Program-made: the position numbers and the translations under genes
Source: Methylotenera sp.
GTDB taxonomy: Bacteria > Pseudomonadota > Gammaproteobacteria > Burkholderiales > Methylophilaceae
Length of the DNA stretch: 34,053 bases
Assembly (NCBI GenBank): GCA_005797835.1
Contig: SYKG01000048.1
Coordinates: forward strand, 1-34,053
Direction: 5' to 3'
The notes under the pieces: model-generated
Seen by the model: the letters and a program-made list of their open reading frames with translations, nothing else
The model's database searches: none
What the model was told of the DNA's origin: nothing
Shown: positions 22,245 to 31,170 of the stretch, piece by piece
How the letters are laid out: every line of letters starts with the position of its first letter
Numbering within the stretch: the first letter of the stretch is position 1

Positions 22245-23117
22245 ATGTTTAAAAAAATAATATTTGCTTTATGTGTTTTAAATTTGATCCAATCTGGTGT
22301 GGCTTTTGCTGTTGGACAAGATCGTGAAGATGGTTTGCCTGGAATGCCTTATCGAATTCCAGCTGAAAACGAGTTCAGAGTGTGTGCTGACCCTGGAAAC
22401 TTACCTTATTCTAACGAGAAAGAAGAGGGCTTTGAAAACAAGATCGCGGCACTATTAGCCAAGGACCTCGGCAAAGAATTATCCTATGAGTTTTGGTTTG
22501 ATCGTCAAGGCTACTTGAGAAATACAATTAACGCACAACGTTGTGATGTCATTATTGGTATGGGGAGTGATGTCGATAACTTACGTACTTCTAAACCTTA
22601 TTATCGTTCTGGCTATGTGTTCGTATATCGCAAATCAAGTAACTACAATATTAAAGATTGGAATTCAGAAGACCTTAGAAAAGGGACTATTGGTATTGTA
22701 GGTGAAAGCCCACCCACCATTGCACTCCGCGACAATGATCTTATGGCAAACGCTCGCCCTTACCGATTACAAAGAGATCTGAATTTATCTCCAGGCCACA
22801 TGATTGACGATTTGGTTTCAGGAAAAATTGATATTGCCATCATGTGGGGTCCCATTGGAGGCTATTTTGCAAAACTAGCTAAGGAGCCTTTAGTGATTGT
22901 CCCGCTTCCTGAGTTTAAATCAGAAAGAAATTCATTTGATTCCGAAAAAGGTAAAACACAATTTAATATTTCTGTCGCAGTGAGAAAAAAAGATAAAGAT
23001 CGGATGGAAATGATTCAAGCTGCACTTGATCGAAATCAATCTAAGATTAGTAAAATTTTAGATGATTACGGCATCCCATATCTGCCAGTCGTTCTAGCCG
23101 ACAAGACAGGTAAATAA
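22245..23117 (+). CDS. xoxJ: XoxJ, periplasmic binding-protein-like partner of XoxF
   Basis: 290 residues with signal peptide ending VAFA. It has a type-II periplasmic substrate-binding fold: FRVCADPGNLPYSNEKEEGF at the N-terminus, DVIIGMGSDVDNLRTSKPYY in the middle, and the second lobe with DLVSGKIDIAIMWGP. This matches the quinoprotein-dehydrogenase-associated binding proteins (XoxJ/MxaJ), thought to help XoxF mature or activate rather than to import a nutrient. The Shine-Dalgarno AAGGAA is at 22235-22240. It follows xoxF after a strong terminator, so its expression is probably from limited readthrough or a weak promoter near 22220-22228. Confidence 0.92.
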   Translation: MFKKIIFALCVLNLIQSGVAFAVGQDREDGLPGMPYRIPAENEFRVCADPGNLPYSNEKEEGFENKIAALLAKDLGKELSYEFWFDRQGYLRNTINAQRCDVIIGMGSDVDNLRTSKPYYRSGYVFVYRKSSNYNIKDWNSEDLRKGTIGIVGESPPTIALRDNDLMANARPYRLQRDLNLSPGHMIDDLVSGKIDIAIMWGPIGGYFAKLAKEPLVIVPLPEFKSERNSFDSEKGKTQFNISVAVRKKDKDRMEMIQAALDRNQSKISKILDDYGIPYLPVVLADKTGK

Positions 23118-23202
23118 AAAGTTAAAAAAAGTCTCTCTCTACGGGTGACTTTAAAACAAAAAATGAGTAAGATTATTGATGTGTTTTTGAAATTTTTGTT
23201 AA

Positions 23203-23231
23203 TTGATAGAGCTGTCTAGCATTTATATTTT
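23203..23231 (+). promoter_or_regulatory. Predicted promoter of xoxG
   Basis: TTGATA (23203-23208), 17 bp, TATTTT (23226-23231); a TATATT at 15 bp spacing is an alternative -10. It lies in the 158-bp gap between xoxJ and xoxG and suggests that xoxG has its own transcript. A weak hairpin (AAAGTC / GACTTT near 23130-23154) precedes it. Confidence 0.5.
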
Positions 23232-23275
23232 GTAGCGAACAACCTTCAAGATTAATGCAATTTTTAGGAGAAATT

Positions 23276-23767
23276 ATGTTAGTAAAAAAAGTACTCATGT
23301 CATCACTTGTAGTTTCTATGATGACAATTGCAGGTGTGGCATCTGCTGATGTTACATTTGTAAAAACAACAGATGGAAGTCAGTTTAAACTTGATAAAGC
23401 ACTCTTTGATACGCCGGCAGCAAAAGAATTTTTAGCTACTGGTAAAAATTCATATGTTGGTAATGCAGAAGCAACTGCAAAAGGTAAAAAGCTTTTTGGA
23501 CTTTATTCATGCACTCAATGCCATGGTGGTGATGCAAAGGGTCAAGTAGGCCCAGGTCTAGTTGGTCCAACATTCCGTTATCCTAAAGACGCCACAAATA
23601 AAGGTATGTTTGAAACTTTGTGGCATGGGACAAACGGTGGCATGGGTGGAAAAGGTTTAGGTATTATGGATGCTTCGGATCCTACAAACGGACTTAAGGT
23701 AGATGAACTTTTAAAAGTTATTGCTTGGATTCGTACGCAAGGAACAGGACTTACAGGTAACGAGTAA
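23276..23767 (+). CDS. xoxG: XoxG, c-type cytochrome electron acceptor of XoxF
   Basis: 163-residue periplasmic cytochrome c with signal peptide ending VASA. A single haem site, CTQCH (C79, C82, H83), follows GKKLFGLYS. The axial Met is probably M123 or M131 in the Gly-rich GGMGGKGLGIMDASDP segment. The layout, with the W.G.NGGMGG region after the haem, fits the cytochrome cL/XoxG group that takes electrons from methanol dehydrogenase. The ATG at 23276 was chosen over 23255 because AGGAG (23266-23270) precedes it at the right spacing. It follows xoxJ but probably has its own promoter. Confidence 0.92.
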   Translation: MLVKKVLMSSLVVSMMTIAGVASADVTFVKTTDGSQFKLDKALFDTPAAKEFLATGKNSYVGNAEATAKGKKLFGLYSCTQCHGGDAKGQVGPGLVGPTFRYPKDATNKGMFETLWHGTNGGMGGKGLGIMDASDPTNGLKVDELLKVIAWIRTQGTGLTGNE

Positions 23768-23805
23768 TTTGAAATCTTCTAGGCAACTTCTAGAAAATTA
23801 ATAAC

Positions 23806-23841
23806 AAAACCACTCCTGTATAATTATAGTAGTGGTTTTTT
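23806..23841 (+). terminator. Intrinsic terminator after xoxG
   Basis: Arms AAAACCACT (23806-23814) and AGTGGTTTT (23831-23839) flank a loop containing the self-complementary TATAATTATA, and a T-run follows. The arm sequence ACCACT/AGTGGT is the same as in the terminator at 10761-10792. Confidence 0.85.
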
Positions 23842-23866
23842 ATTGTCTATATTTTGAGGGAGTAAG

Positions 23867-25174
23867 ATGCATAAGATCGTAATTGTTGGCGGCGGTGCAG
23901 GAGGATTAGAGCTTGCAACAAAGCTTGGGGATACATTAGGTAAAAAGAAAAAAGCAGAAATTACTCTCATTGATTGCACAAAAACGCATGTATGGAAACC
24001 ACTGCTCCATGAAATTGCCGCTGGAAGTATGAATCCAGATAAACATGAACTGGATTACATGGCGCAAGCACATTGGCATCATTTTCGTTTTCGTTTGGGC
24101 CGTATGGACGGTTTAAATCGCGGCAAGAAAGAAGTCTCAATCACACCCTATGCCGATGAGGCAGGTTTGGAGATTATTCCCAGACGAAGTATTAAATATG
24201 ATACTTTAATCATATCTGTGGGCAGCACAACAAATGATTTTGGTATTAAGGGGGCAGCAAAATACTCAATTGCGTTAGACACCCAACAGCAGGCCGAAGC
24301 ATTTCATCAAAAATTACATCATGCTATGCTAAAAGCACAAACGCAAAAAAAAGCTATTCAGCCAGGTCAGCTTGAAGTGGTTATAGTTGGTGCAGGTGCT
24401 ACAGGTGTTGAGTTAGCAGCTGAGCTTCATAAAGCAACCCGTGAGATGACTGCCTATGGAATTGACCGTGTGAATCCCGATCGTGATATCAAGATTTCTA
24501 TCGTAGAAGCAAGCCCAAGATTACTTCCAGCTCTCCCACAAAAGTTATCTCAATCAGTAGAATTAGAATTACGTAAATTACACGTACATCTCTATATGGA
24601 CGAGCGTGTGACTGAGGTCTCTGAAAAGGGAGTGAAGACCCATAAGGATAGATTTATATCCGCAGCTCTTGTTGTTTGGGCTGCAGGCGTTAAGGCACCT
24701 GATTTTCTAAAAAATATAGAAGGGCTAGCAACTAATCATATAAATCAATTATTAGTTCATGCAACATTACAAACTACGAGAGATGATTCTATTTTTGCTT
24801 TTGGGGATTGTGCTGCATGCCCCATCGATAATTCTGATCAATTTGTTCCTCCTAGAGCACAAGCCGCGCACCAACAAGCTTCCCTCCTTTATAAGACAAT
24901 GCAATCTCGTGTCAAAGGTAAAATAAATCTACCCCCTTATATTTATAAAGACTATGGATCGCTGGTTAACATGGGAGAATACTCGACAGTAGGGAGCTTG
25001 ATGGGATCTTTAATTGGAGGGTCTATGCTTGTTCAGGGTTTTATTGCACGTTTTATGTATCAGTCACTTTACAAAATGCACTTGATAGCCCTTCATGGTT
25101 TTATGAGCACAGCGCTTCAAACACTTGCACGAATTATCACACGCAGAACAGAACCACAAGTTAAACTCCACTAA
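23867..25174 (+). CDS. ndh: Type II NADH dehydrogenase (NDH-2)
   Basis: 435-residue single-subunit, non-proton-pumping NADH:quinone oxidoreductase. FAD fold GGGAGGLELATKL at the N-terminus, second nucleotide fold VIVGAGATGVELAAELHK, and the FAD motif FAFGDCAACP. The C-terminus (about 380-435) forms the amphipathic membrane-anchoring helices typical of NDH-2. It oxidises NADH at the inner face of the membrane. A good GGGAG Shine-Dalgarno precedes it. It lies 24 bp before pntA with no terminator between, so ndh and the transhydrogenase genes are probably one operon. Confidence 0.92.
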   Translation: MHKIVIVGGGAGGLELATKLGDTLGKKKKAEITLIDCTKTHVWKPLLHEIAAGSMNPDKHELDYMAQAHWHHFRFRLGRMDGLNRGKKEVSITPYADEAGLEIIPRRSIKYDTLIISVGSTTNDFGIKGAAKYSIALDTQQQAEAFHQKLHHAMLKAQTQKKAIQPGQLEVVIVGAGATGVELAAELHKATREMTAYGIDRVNPDRDIKISIVEASPRLLPALPQKLSQSVELELRKLHVHLYMDERVTEVSEKGVKTHKDRFISAALVVWAAGVKAPDFLKNIEGLATNHINQLLVHATLQTTRDDSIFAFGDCAACPIDNSDQFVPPRAQAAHQQASLLYKTMQSRVKGKINLPPYIYKDYGSLVNMGEYSTVGSLMGSLIGGSMLVQGFIARFMYQSLYKMHLIALHGFMSTALQTLARIITRRTEPQVKLH

Positions 25175-25198
25175 GTTCATTTTAAAAAAGATCATTAA

Positions 25199-26341
25199 AT
25201 GAAATTCGGCATTCTAAAAGAAATTGTTGAGAAAGAAAATCGTATCGCGATTACGCCTGAAATTGTAAAAAAATTAATTCAAATGAAGTGTGAAGTATTT
25301 ATCGAAAAAGATGCAGGTTTAAAAGCAAATTTTTCAGACCAAGCATATGCTGATGAGGGTGCAATCATTACTTCCAAGAGTGAAGTATTTAATCAGGAGA
25401 TCATCCTTAAAGTTCGAGCACCAAGTGTCGACGAAATTAAAAATTTTAAAAAGGGCACAATTATTATTGGGATGTTAGAACCTTATAATAAATTATTAAA
25501 AGAGCAGATGGCAATACAAGGTTTAACGTGTTTTGCTCTTGAAGCACTCCCCAGGAATTCGCGCGCACAAGGTATGGATATCCTGTCCTCGCAAGCAAAC
25601 ATAGCAGGGTATAAATCTGTATTATTAGCCACACAATTTTATAAAAAATTTATGCCTATGCTGATGACAGCCGCAGGCACTGTGAAGGCAGCTCGAGTTC
25701 TAGTGCTCGGGGCTGGTGTTGCTGGACTTCAAGCCATTGCTACAGCAAAAAGATTAGGCGCTATCGTGGAAGCATCTGATGTAAGACCAGCAGTCAAAGA
25801 GCAGATTGAATCGCTAGGAGCAAAATTTGTTGATGTCCCATTTGAAACAGATGAAGAGAAAAATATTGCGTCAGGGCAAGGTGGATATGCAAAAAAAATG
25901 CCAAGTGCTTGGTTAAAACGACAGGCAGATATAGTGTCAGAACATGCAAAGAGGGCAGATATTATTATTACATCAGCACTTATCCCTGGAATGCTTCCCC
26001 CAGAATTAATTTCTAAATCAACTGTAGAAGGAATGAAACAAGGCTCAGTGATTGTCGATCTTGCCGCAGGGACAGGAGATAATGGCTCTGGTAACTGCCC
26101 GTTAACTCAAGCTGATCAAATAATTGAATACAAAGGTGTCACTATCGTGGGTTATACAAATCTTCCTAGTTTAATGAGTCATGATGCCTCTGTATTCTTT
26201 GCAAAAAATATTTACGAGTTTATAAAATTACTCATCAATTCTGAGGGGCAATTAGGGATTAATTTCGAGGATGAACTGCTCAAGGAATCTCTAATTGCAG
26301 GTGAAGGAATCATAAACAATGAAAGAGAAGGAAAAAAATAA
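25199..26341 (+). CDS. pntAA: NAD(P) transhydrogenase alpha subunit, part 1 (NAD-binding domain)
   Basis: 380 residues, the soluble domain I of the proton-translocating transhydrogenase. It opens [20 protein letters not shown], the shared alanine-dehydrogenase/PNT signature, and carries the NAD fold [20 protein letters not shown] and [10 protein letters not shown]. Alpha is split into two genes here, as in Rhodospirillum rubrum, rather than fused as in E. coli. Its TAA overlaps the ATG of the next gene (TAATG). With the next two subunits it drives NADPH formation from NADH at the expense of proton-motive force. Confidence 0.95.
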   Translation: MKFGILKEIVEKENRIAITPEIVKKLIQMKCEVFIEKDAGLKANFSDQAYADEGAIITSKSEVFNQEIILKVRAPSVDEIKNFKKGTIIIGMLEPYNKLLKEQMAIQGLTCFALEALPRNSRAQGMDILSSQANIAGYKSVLLATQFYKKFMPMLMTAAGTVKAARVLVLGAGVAGLQAIATAKRLGAIVEASDVRPAVKEQIESLGAKFVDVPFETDEEKNIASGQGGYAKKMPSAWLKRQADIVSEHAKRADIIITSALIPGMLPPELISKSTVEGMKQGSVIVDLAAGTGDNGSGNCPLTQADQIIEYKGVTIVGYTNLPSLMSHDASVFFAKNIYEFIKLLINSEGQLGINFEDELLKESLIAGEGIINNEREGKK

Positions 26342-26649
26342 TGGATCTAATCACAATTCAGAATATTTCAATTTTTGTACTTGCTATATTTGTTGGCTAT
26401 CATGTTGTGTGGAATGTTACGCCTGCGCTGCACACCCCTCTTATGTCAGTAACAAATGCTATTTCAGGTATTGTAATTGTGGGAGCAATTCTTCAAGTTG
26501 TTCCCGTGAATGAAGAAAAAATCAACTTAACAAGTATCTTAGCATTCATTGCAATATTACTTGCTTCTATCAATATCTTTGGTGGGTTTATGGTGACAAA
26601 AAGGATGTTAGATATGTTTAAAAAAAAAGAACGGTCAAATAAAAAATAA
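26341..26649 (+). CDS. pntAB: NAD(P) transhydrogenase alpha subunit, part 2 (membrane domain)
   Basis: 102 residues, the membrane part of the split alpha subunit, with three to four hydrophobic helices, [20 protein letters not shown] (the conserved core with the proton-path Asn region) and the last helix [14 protein letters not shown]. It starts at the overlapping TAATG with pntAA and ends 3 bp before pntB, so the three are coupled. Confidence 0.94.
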   Translation: MDLITIQNISIFVLAIFVGYHVVWNVTPALHTPLMSVTNAISGIVIVGAILQVVPVNEEKINLTSILAFIAILLASINIFGGFMVTKRMLDMFKKKERSNKK

Positions 26650-26652
26650 ATC

Positions 26653-28005
26653 ATGGCCTCGTTATTATATTTATTCTCAGCTGTCCTATTTATATTCTCT
26701 CTCAAAGGACTTTCATCCCCTAAAACATCAAGACAAGGAAATACTTTTGGTATTTTAGGAATGGCTCTTGCTGTCATGACAACATTTGTTGTGGGGCAAG
26801 ATTTAATTATTTCAATGATAAGCATTGCAATCGTTATTGGGGCTATCATCGGAATTCTAGCTGCAAAAAAAGTTGAGATGACCAGTATGCCGGAACTTGT
26901 AGCTCTAATGCACTCTTTTGTCGGTCTTGCTGCTGTTCTTATAGCAATTGCTGCAGTATTTAATACCAGCGAACCTCACAGCGATGCTCAAAGAATTGAA
27001 TTATTTATTGGTGCTTTTATTGGGGCTATTACTTTTTCAGCTTCTGTCGTTGCATTTGGTAAGCTTTCAGGAAAATTTAGCGCCAAGATGATCCAATTTA
27101 AATACCAGCATCCTTTAAATTTATTTTTATTTATTGCAATGATACTGGCGGGTATTTTTTTCTATGTAACGCATAATACTTCTTTATTTCTTTTAATGTG
27201 TACTATCGCATTAGTTTTAGGGGTGACGCTTATTATTCCGATCGGTGGGGCAGATATGCCAGTCGTCGTCTCAATGCTAAATAGTTACTCAGGTTGGGCT
27301 GCTGCTGGTATAGGATTCTCCCTCAATAATTCTGTCTTAATTATCGCAGGAGCTTGTGTAGGCTCTTCAGGTGCAATTCTTTCATATATTATGTGTAAAG
27401 CAATGAACCGCTCAATTATTTCGGTATTATTAGGGGGCTTTGGAGCAGATACTTTTTCAGACGATGCTATTCAAAATAAAAAGACAACAAGATCTGGCTC
27501 AGCAGAGGATGTTGCATTTTTGTTATCAAATGCAGATTCAGTAATTATTGTTCCAGGATATGGTCTTGCAGTTGCGAGGGCTCAGCATGCCTTACAAGAA
27601 TTAACTACGAAGCTTATTGAAAAAGGGATTAAAGTTAAATATGCAATTCATCCTGTTGCTGGAAGAATGCCTGGCCACATGAATGTTCTTCTTGCAGAGG
27701 CAGATGTCCCTTATGAGATGATTTCAGAAATGGAAGATATTAACAATGAATTTAGTGAGACAGATGTAGTGTTTGTGATAGGGGCTAATGATGTAGTGAA
27801 TCCTCAAGCTAAAAAACCAGGCAGCCCTATTTATGGGATGCCTATACTTGAGGCCTACAAATCAAAAAATATTGTAGTTAATAAACGCTCTATGTCTCCT
27901 GGCTATGCAGGCCTTGATAATGAATTATTTTATTTAGATAAAACTATGATGATATTTGGAGATGCAAAAAAAATTACTGATGACCTTGTAAAAGCAATAG
28001 ATTAA
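26653..28005 (+). CDS. pntB: NAD(P) transhydrogenase beta subunit
   Basis: 450 residues: about nine hydrophobic helices (residues 1-250), then the NADP-binding domain III with IIVPGYGLAVARAQHALQEL and PVAGRMPGHMNVLLAEADVP, and the final GANDVVNPQA and VVNKRSMSPGYAG, all hallmarks of PntB. It forms the proton channel with PntAB and binds NADP(H). It is the last gene of the likely ndh-pnt operon and meets lplT convergently after 24 AT-rich bases without a clear terminator. Confidence 0.96.
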   Translation: MASLLYLFSAVLFIFSLKGLSSPKTSRQGNTFGILGMALAVMTTFVVGQDLIISMISIAIVIGAIIGILAAKKVEMTSMPELVALMHSFVGLAAVLIAIAAVFNTSEPHSDAQRIELFIGAFIGAITFSASVVAFGKLSGKFSAKMIQFKYQHPLNLFLFIAMILAGIFFYVTHNTSLFLLMCTIALVLGVTLIIPIGGADMPVVVSMLNSYSGWAAAGIGFSLNNSVLIIAGACVGSSGAILSYIMCKAMNRSIISVLLGGFGADTFSDDAIQNKKTTRSGSAEDVAFLLSNADSVIIVPGYGLAVARAQHALQELTTKLIEKGIKVKYAIHPVAGRMPGHMNVLLAEADVPYEMISEMEDINNEFSETDVVFVIGANDVVNPQAKKPGSPIYGMPILEAYKSKNIVVNKRSMSPGYAGLDNELFYLDKTMMIFGDAKKITDDLVKAID

Positions 28006-28029
28006 ATATAAATATTTTTTAAATTAAGT

Positions 28030-29223
28030 TTATAGTTTAATAATGTTTTTATAATGTTTATAAATAGCCAGCATAGTCGTACTCACAAAAATACCAAGTA
28101 ATACAATGATAGTGTTGATTGAAAATTCTTCTCTTACCATCCAGGTATAAGTACCACTTAATAAAAGAATCCCAATATTTTCATTAAAGTTTTGCACAGC
28201 AATGGAGTGGCCTGCGCCAATGAGCAAATGGCCACGATATTGAAGAAGGGCATTGAGTGGCACAATGAAGAATCCACTTAATGCACCAATAAATAAAAAG
28301 ACAAGGCTAGCTGTAGCCCAATCATGAATCAAACTTACAGTCATCACAAATCCCCCCATAACAATCCCAGCAGGGAGTATTTTTACTGAGTCTTTAAGAC
28401 TGATATACCGAGCGGCAATGATTGATCCAATGGCAATCCCAAATGCAACTGCTGCAGTTAGGCGTGTTGACTCTTCTAAATTGAAATGTAAAGCATATCC
28501 TGCCCATGCAATAGCAATTAATCTGAGTGATGCACCAGCCCCCCAAAAGAGAGTGGTAACGGCAAGTGATAATTGACCTTCAGGGTCTTTCCATAACACT
28601 TTGAATGCTTGCCAAAAGTCCCTCATCATAAATAAGGGATTCTTTTTGGTAAGCTTGTGATCAACCGGCAATAGGGGAATATAACGATTAAATATTGCTG
28701 CAAGTAAATATAACCCTGAAATAATAATGACGGCTACGAATGGATCAAATTGAGAAAGTGCTCCCCCAATAATCGAGCCTAAAATAATTGCAAAGACTGT
28801 AGAGCCCTCCATCCATCCATTTGCCATGACAAGTTCTTCAGGCGGTAAGAGTTCTGTCAAAATTCCATACTTAGCTGGAGAGTATGCAGCAGCGCCCACA
28901 CCTACAATCGCATATGCATAGAGTGGTTGCATTCCTAATAGTATTGATATACAACCTATAAACTTAATCGTATTGGCATAAAACATCACTTGTCCTTTGG
29001 AGTAAGCATCTGCAATACCTCCTACGAATGGCGCTAAAATAATATAGGAGATAACAAAAAATTGAAGCAATAAGGGTTGGTGCCACTGAGGAGCATTGAG
29101 TTGTGCAAGTAATGCAATGGCTGCAAACAAAAGTGCATTATCAGCCAGCGCTGATAAAAACTGTGCAAACAGCAAAGGCACAAAACCTTTTGACGCTTGA
29201 AAGTTAAAGTGTCTCAGCAGCAT
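28030..29223 (-). CDS. lplT: Lysophospholipid transporter LplT-like MFS protein
   Basis: 397 residues with about twelve hydrophobic helices of the major facilitator type. The N-terminal FLSALADNALLFAAIALLAQ, followed by GGIADAYSKGQVM (loop 2-3) and AAAYSPAKYGILTELLPPEE, matches LplT, which flips lysophospholipids across the inner membrane for re-acylation. The usual partner acyltransferase/acyl-ACP synthetase (Aas) is not in the window. The ATG at 29223 overlaps the PhoH gene by 20 bp, so it is coupled to it. Confidence 0.88.
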   Translation of the reverse strand: MLLRHFNFQASKGFVPLLFAQFLSALADNALLFAAIALLAQLNAPQWHQPLLLQFFVISYIILAPFVGGIADAYSKGQVMFYANTIKFIGCISILLGMQPLYAYAIVGVGAAAYSPAKYGILTELLPPEELVMANGWMEGSTVFAIILGSIIGGALSQFDPFVAVIIISGLYLLAAIFNRYIPLLPVDHKLTKKNPLFMMRDFWQAFKVLWKDPEGQLSLAVTTLFWGAGASLRLIAIAWAGYALHFNLEESTRLTAAVAFGIAIGSIIAARYISLKDSVKILPAGIVMGGFVMTVSLIHDWATASLVFLFIGALSGFFIVPLNALLQYRGHLLIGAGHSIAVQNFNENIGILLLSGTYTWMVREEFSINTIIVLLGIFVSTTMLAIYKHYKNIIKL

Positions 29224-30598
29224 AATCAGCTAAGCGCGAACGCTCACCACGCACAAGTGTGATGTGCCCATTATGATTCCAACCTTTAAAACGATCAACG
29301 ACATAAGTTAAACCTGAACTTCCCTCAGTGAGGTAAGGGGTATCAATTTGTGCAATATTACCTAGGCAGACAACCTTTGTCCCTGGCCCGGCTCGGGTGA
29401 TTAAGGTTTTCATTTGTTTAGGTGTAAGATTTTGTGCTTCATCAATGATGAGATATTTATGCAAGAATGTGCGTCCTCTCATAAAGTTAAGTGATTTTAC
29501 TTTGATACGTGAACGAATAAGATCTTGTGTGGCCGCTCTTCCCCACTCACCTGCTTCTTCATCTGTTTGATTTAATACGTCTAAGTTATCCTCTAATGCA
29601 CCCATCCAAGGTGTCATCTTTTCTTCTTCGGTACCTGGTAAGAAACCAATATCCTCGCCAACAGGCACTGTGACTCGCGTCATAATAATTTCATTGTAAA
29701 TTTTTTTATCAAGTGTTTGTGATAATCCTGCTGCTAGGGTGAGAAGTGTTTTACCTGTTCCAGCTTGACCCAAAAGCGATACAAAATCGATATCAGGATC
29801 CATCAAAAGGTTTAGTGCAAAATTTTGTTCTCGATTTCTAGCGTGAATGCCCCAGATATTATTTTTACCGTTAATAAAATCTTTAATGATTTCAAGAGTA
29901 GCTGTTGTACCAGAAATTTTTCTTACAATTGCATGGAAGGGTTTATCAAAGTCATAAAAAATAAATTCATTAATCAGGAAGCTGGAACACAAGGGGCCTG
30001 TCAGGCGATAAAACATCCTGCCATTTTCTTGCCATGATTCCATATCTTTGCTGTGCTTCTCCCAGAAATCTTCTGGAAGTTCTGTGATGCCGGTATAGAG
30101 CATCTCAGTGTCTTCAAGTACTTTATCATTAAAATAATCTTCGGCAGCAATTCCTAAAGCTCTCGCTTTGATACGAATGTTGATGTCTTTACTAACAAGG
30201 ATGACCTGGCGATCAGGGTATTGAGTTTTAAGATAGGCAACGATACCTAAAATTTGATTATCGGCTTTGCTGCCAGCAAGCAGGGGTATCTCATGAGGAA
30301 GTGCTGAGGTTTGTAAAAAAAGTTTTCCTGTAACATGGGTATTGCCCTTAATGCCGAGTGGGCGCCCTTTTTCTAAACTTTCTTCATTGACTCCTATAAT
30401 CTCTTCTAAATTGCGACTGGTTTGTCTTGCATTCCTTGCAACCTCACTGACACCTTTTTTATTATTGTCTAATTCTTCCAAGGTCACCATAGGAAGGTAT
30501 ATATCATGTTCTTCAAATCGGAAAATACTTGAGGGGTCGTGCATTAATACATTGGTGTCTAGAACAAATAGTTTAGTCACACCATTTTTTTTTGCCAT
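29204..30598 (-). CDS. PhoH2: PIN domain plus PhoH ATPase
   Basis: 464 residues. The N-terminal PIN ribonuclease-type domain (about 8-150) begins KLFVLDTNVLMHD with catalytic D14. The C-terminal PhoH ATPase has Walker A GQAGTGKT (277-284), Walker B region LIIDEAQNLTP, and the CLGN sensor. PIN-PhoH fusions are RNA-unwinding and cleaving enzymes in other bacteria. It lies 2 bp downstream of the peroxiredoxin gene and overlaps lplT, so the three form a minus-strand operon. Its cellular RNA targets are unknown. Confidence 0.92.
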   Translation of the reverse strand: MAKKNGVTKLFVLDTNVLMHDPSSIFRFEEHDIYLPMVTLEELDNNKKGVSEVARNARQTSRNLEEIIGVNEESLEKGRPLGIKGNTHVTGKLFLQTSALPHEIPLLAGSKADNQILGIVAYLKTQYPDRQVILVSKDINIRIKARALGIAAEDYFNDKVLEDTEMLYTGITELPEDFWEKHSKDMESWQENGRMFYRLTGPLCSSFLINEFIFYDFDKPFHAIVRKISGTTATLEIIKDFINGKNNIWGIHARNREQNFALNLLMDPDIDFVSLLGQAGTGKTLLTLAAGLSQTLDKKIYNEIIMTRVTVPVGEDIGFLPGTEEEKMTPWMGALEDNLDVLNQTDEEAGEWGRAATQDLIRSRIKVKSLNFMRGRTFLHKYLIIDEAQNLTPKQMKTLITRAGPGTKVVCLGNIAQIDTPYLTEGSSGLTYVVDRFKGWNHNGHITLVRGERSRLADYAAETL

Positions 30599-30600
30599 AG

Positions 30601-31068
30601 TTAAATAGAGTTGTGTTGTTTAATAAATTGGTAAACTTCTTTAACATGGCCCTCGACTTTTACACTTCGCCATGCCCGAATCAGTTTACCTTCTGGGTCA
30701 ATGACGAATGTACTTCGTTCAATACCTCTTACTTGTTTACCATACATATTTTTCATTTTTATGACATTAAATAATTCACAGGCTTTTTCTTCTATGTCAC
30801 TTAAAAGCTCGAAAGGGAATGTAAATTTTGCTTTAAAGCTTTCATGGGACTTCAAAGTGTCTCGAGAGATACCAAATATCTCAGTATTAAGTGCTTGAAA
30901 TTTTTTATAAGCATCTCTAAAGTCGTTACCCTGCGTTGTGCAGCCTGGAGTGGCATCTTTAGGGTAAAAATACAGGACAAGATAACGACCTTTGAAATCT
31001 GATAGGTTAAATTGAAGACCACTTGTACCTATCAGTTTAAATGAAGTGACTTTTTTATTAATTTCCAT
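30601..31068 (-). CDS. bcp: PrxQ/BCP-type peroxiredoxin, cytosolic, lacking the usual resolving Cys
   Basis: 155 residues, the normal BCP length, with no signal. The peroxidatic Cys is C43 in ATPGC. The resolving Cys expected five residues later is Asn (N48), so it is a 1-Cys type or resolves through another thiol; C97 (KACELF) matches the non-resolving C99 position of E. coli BCP as I recall it. This pattern is common in BCP proteins. Start ATG at 31068. It heads an operon with phoH2 and lplT. The 102-bp gap upstream (31069-31170) is AT-rich with no clear promoter or terminator. Confidence 0.9.
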   Translation of the reverse strand: MEINKKVTSFKLIGTSGLQFNLSDFKGRYLVLYFYPKDATPGCTTQGNDFRDAYKKFQALNTEIFGISRDTLKSHESFKAKFTFPFELLSDIEEKACELFNVIKMKNMYGKQVRGIERSTFVIDPEGKLIRAWRSVKVEGHVKEVYQFIKQHNSI

Positions 31069-31170
31069 TTCACCATATTAAGTGATTTTTAATAAAAAAG
31101 TGGTGGGATTTTAGAAAAATGTTGAATCATTTCAGGAACTTTAATCCAAAAGAAATTACATTTTTAAATC

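Noticed and set aside
26493-26849. Minus-strand frame of 118 codons across pntAB and pntB
   Set aside because: Antisense to two clearly coding, coupled membrane subunits.
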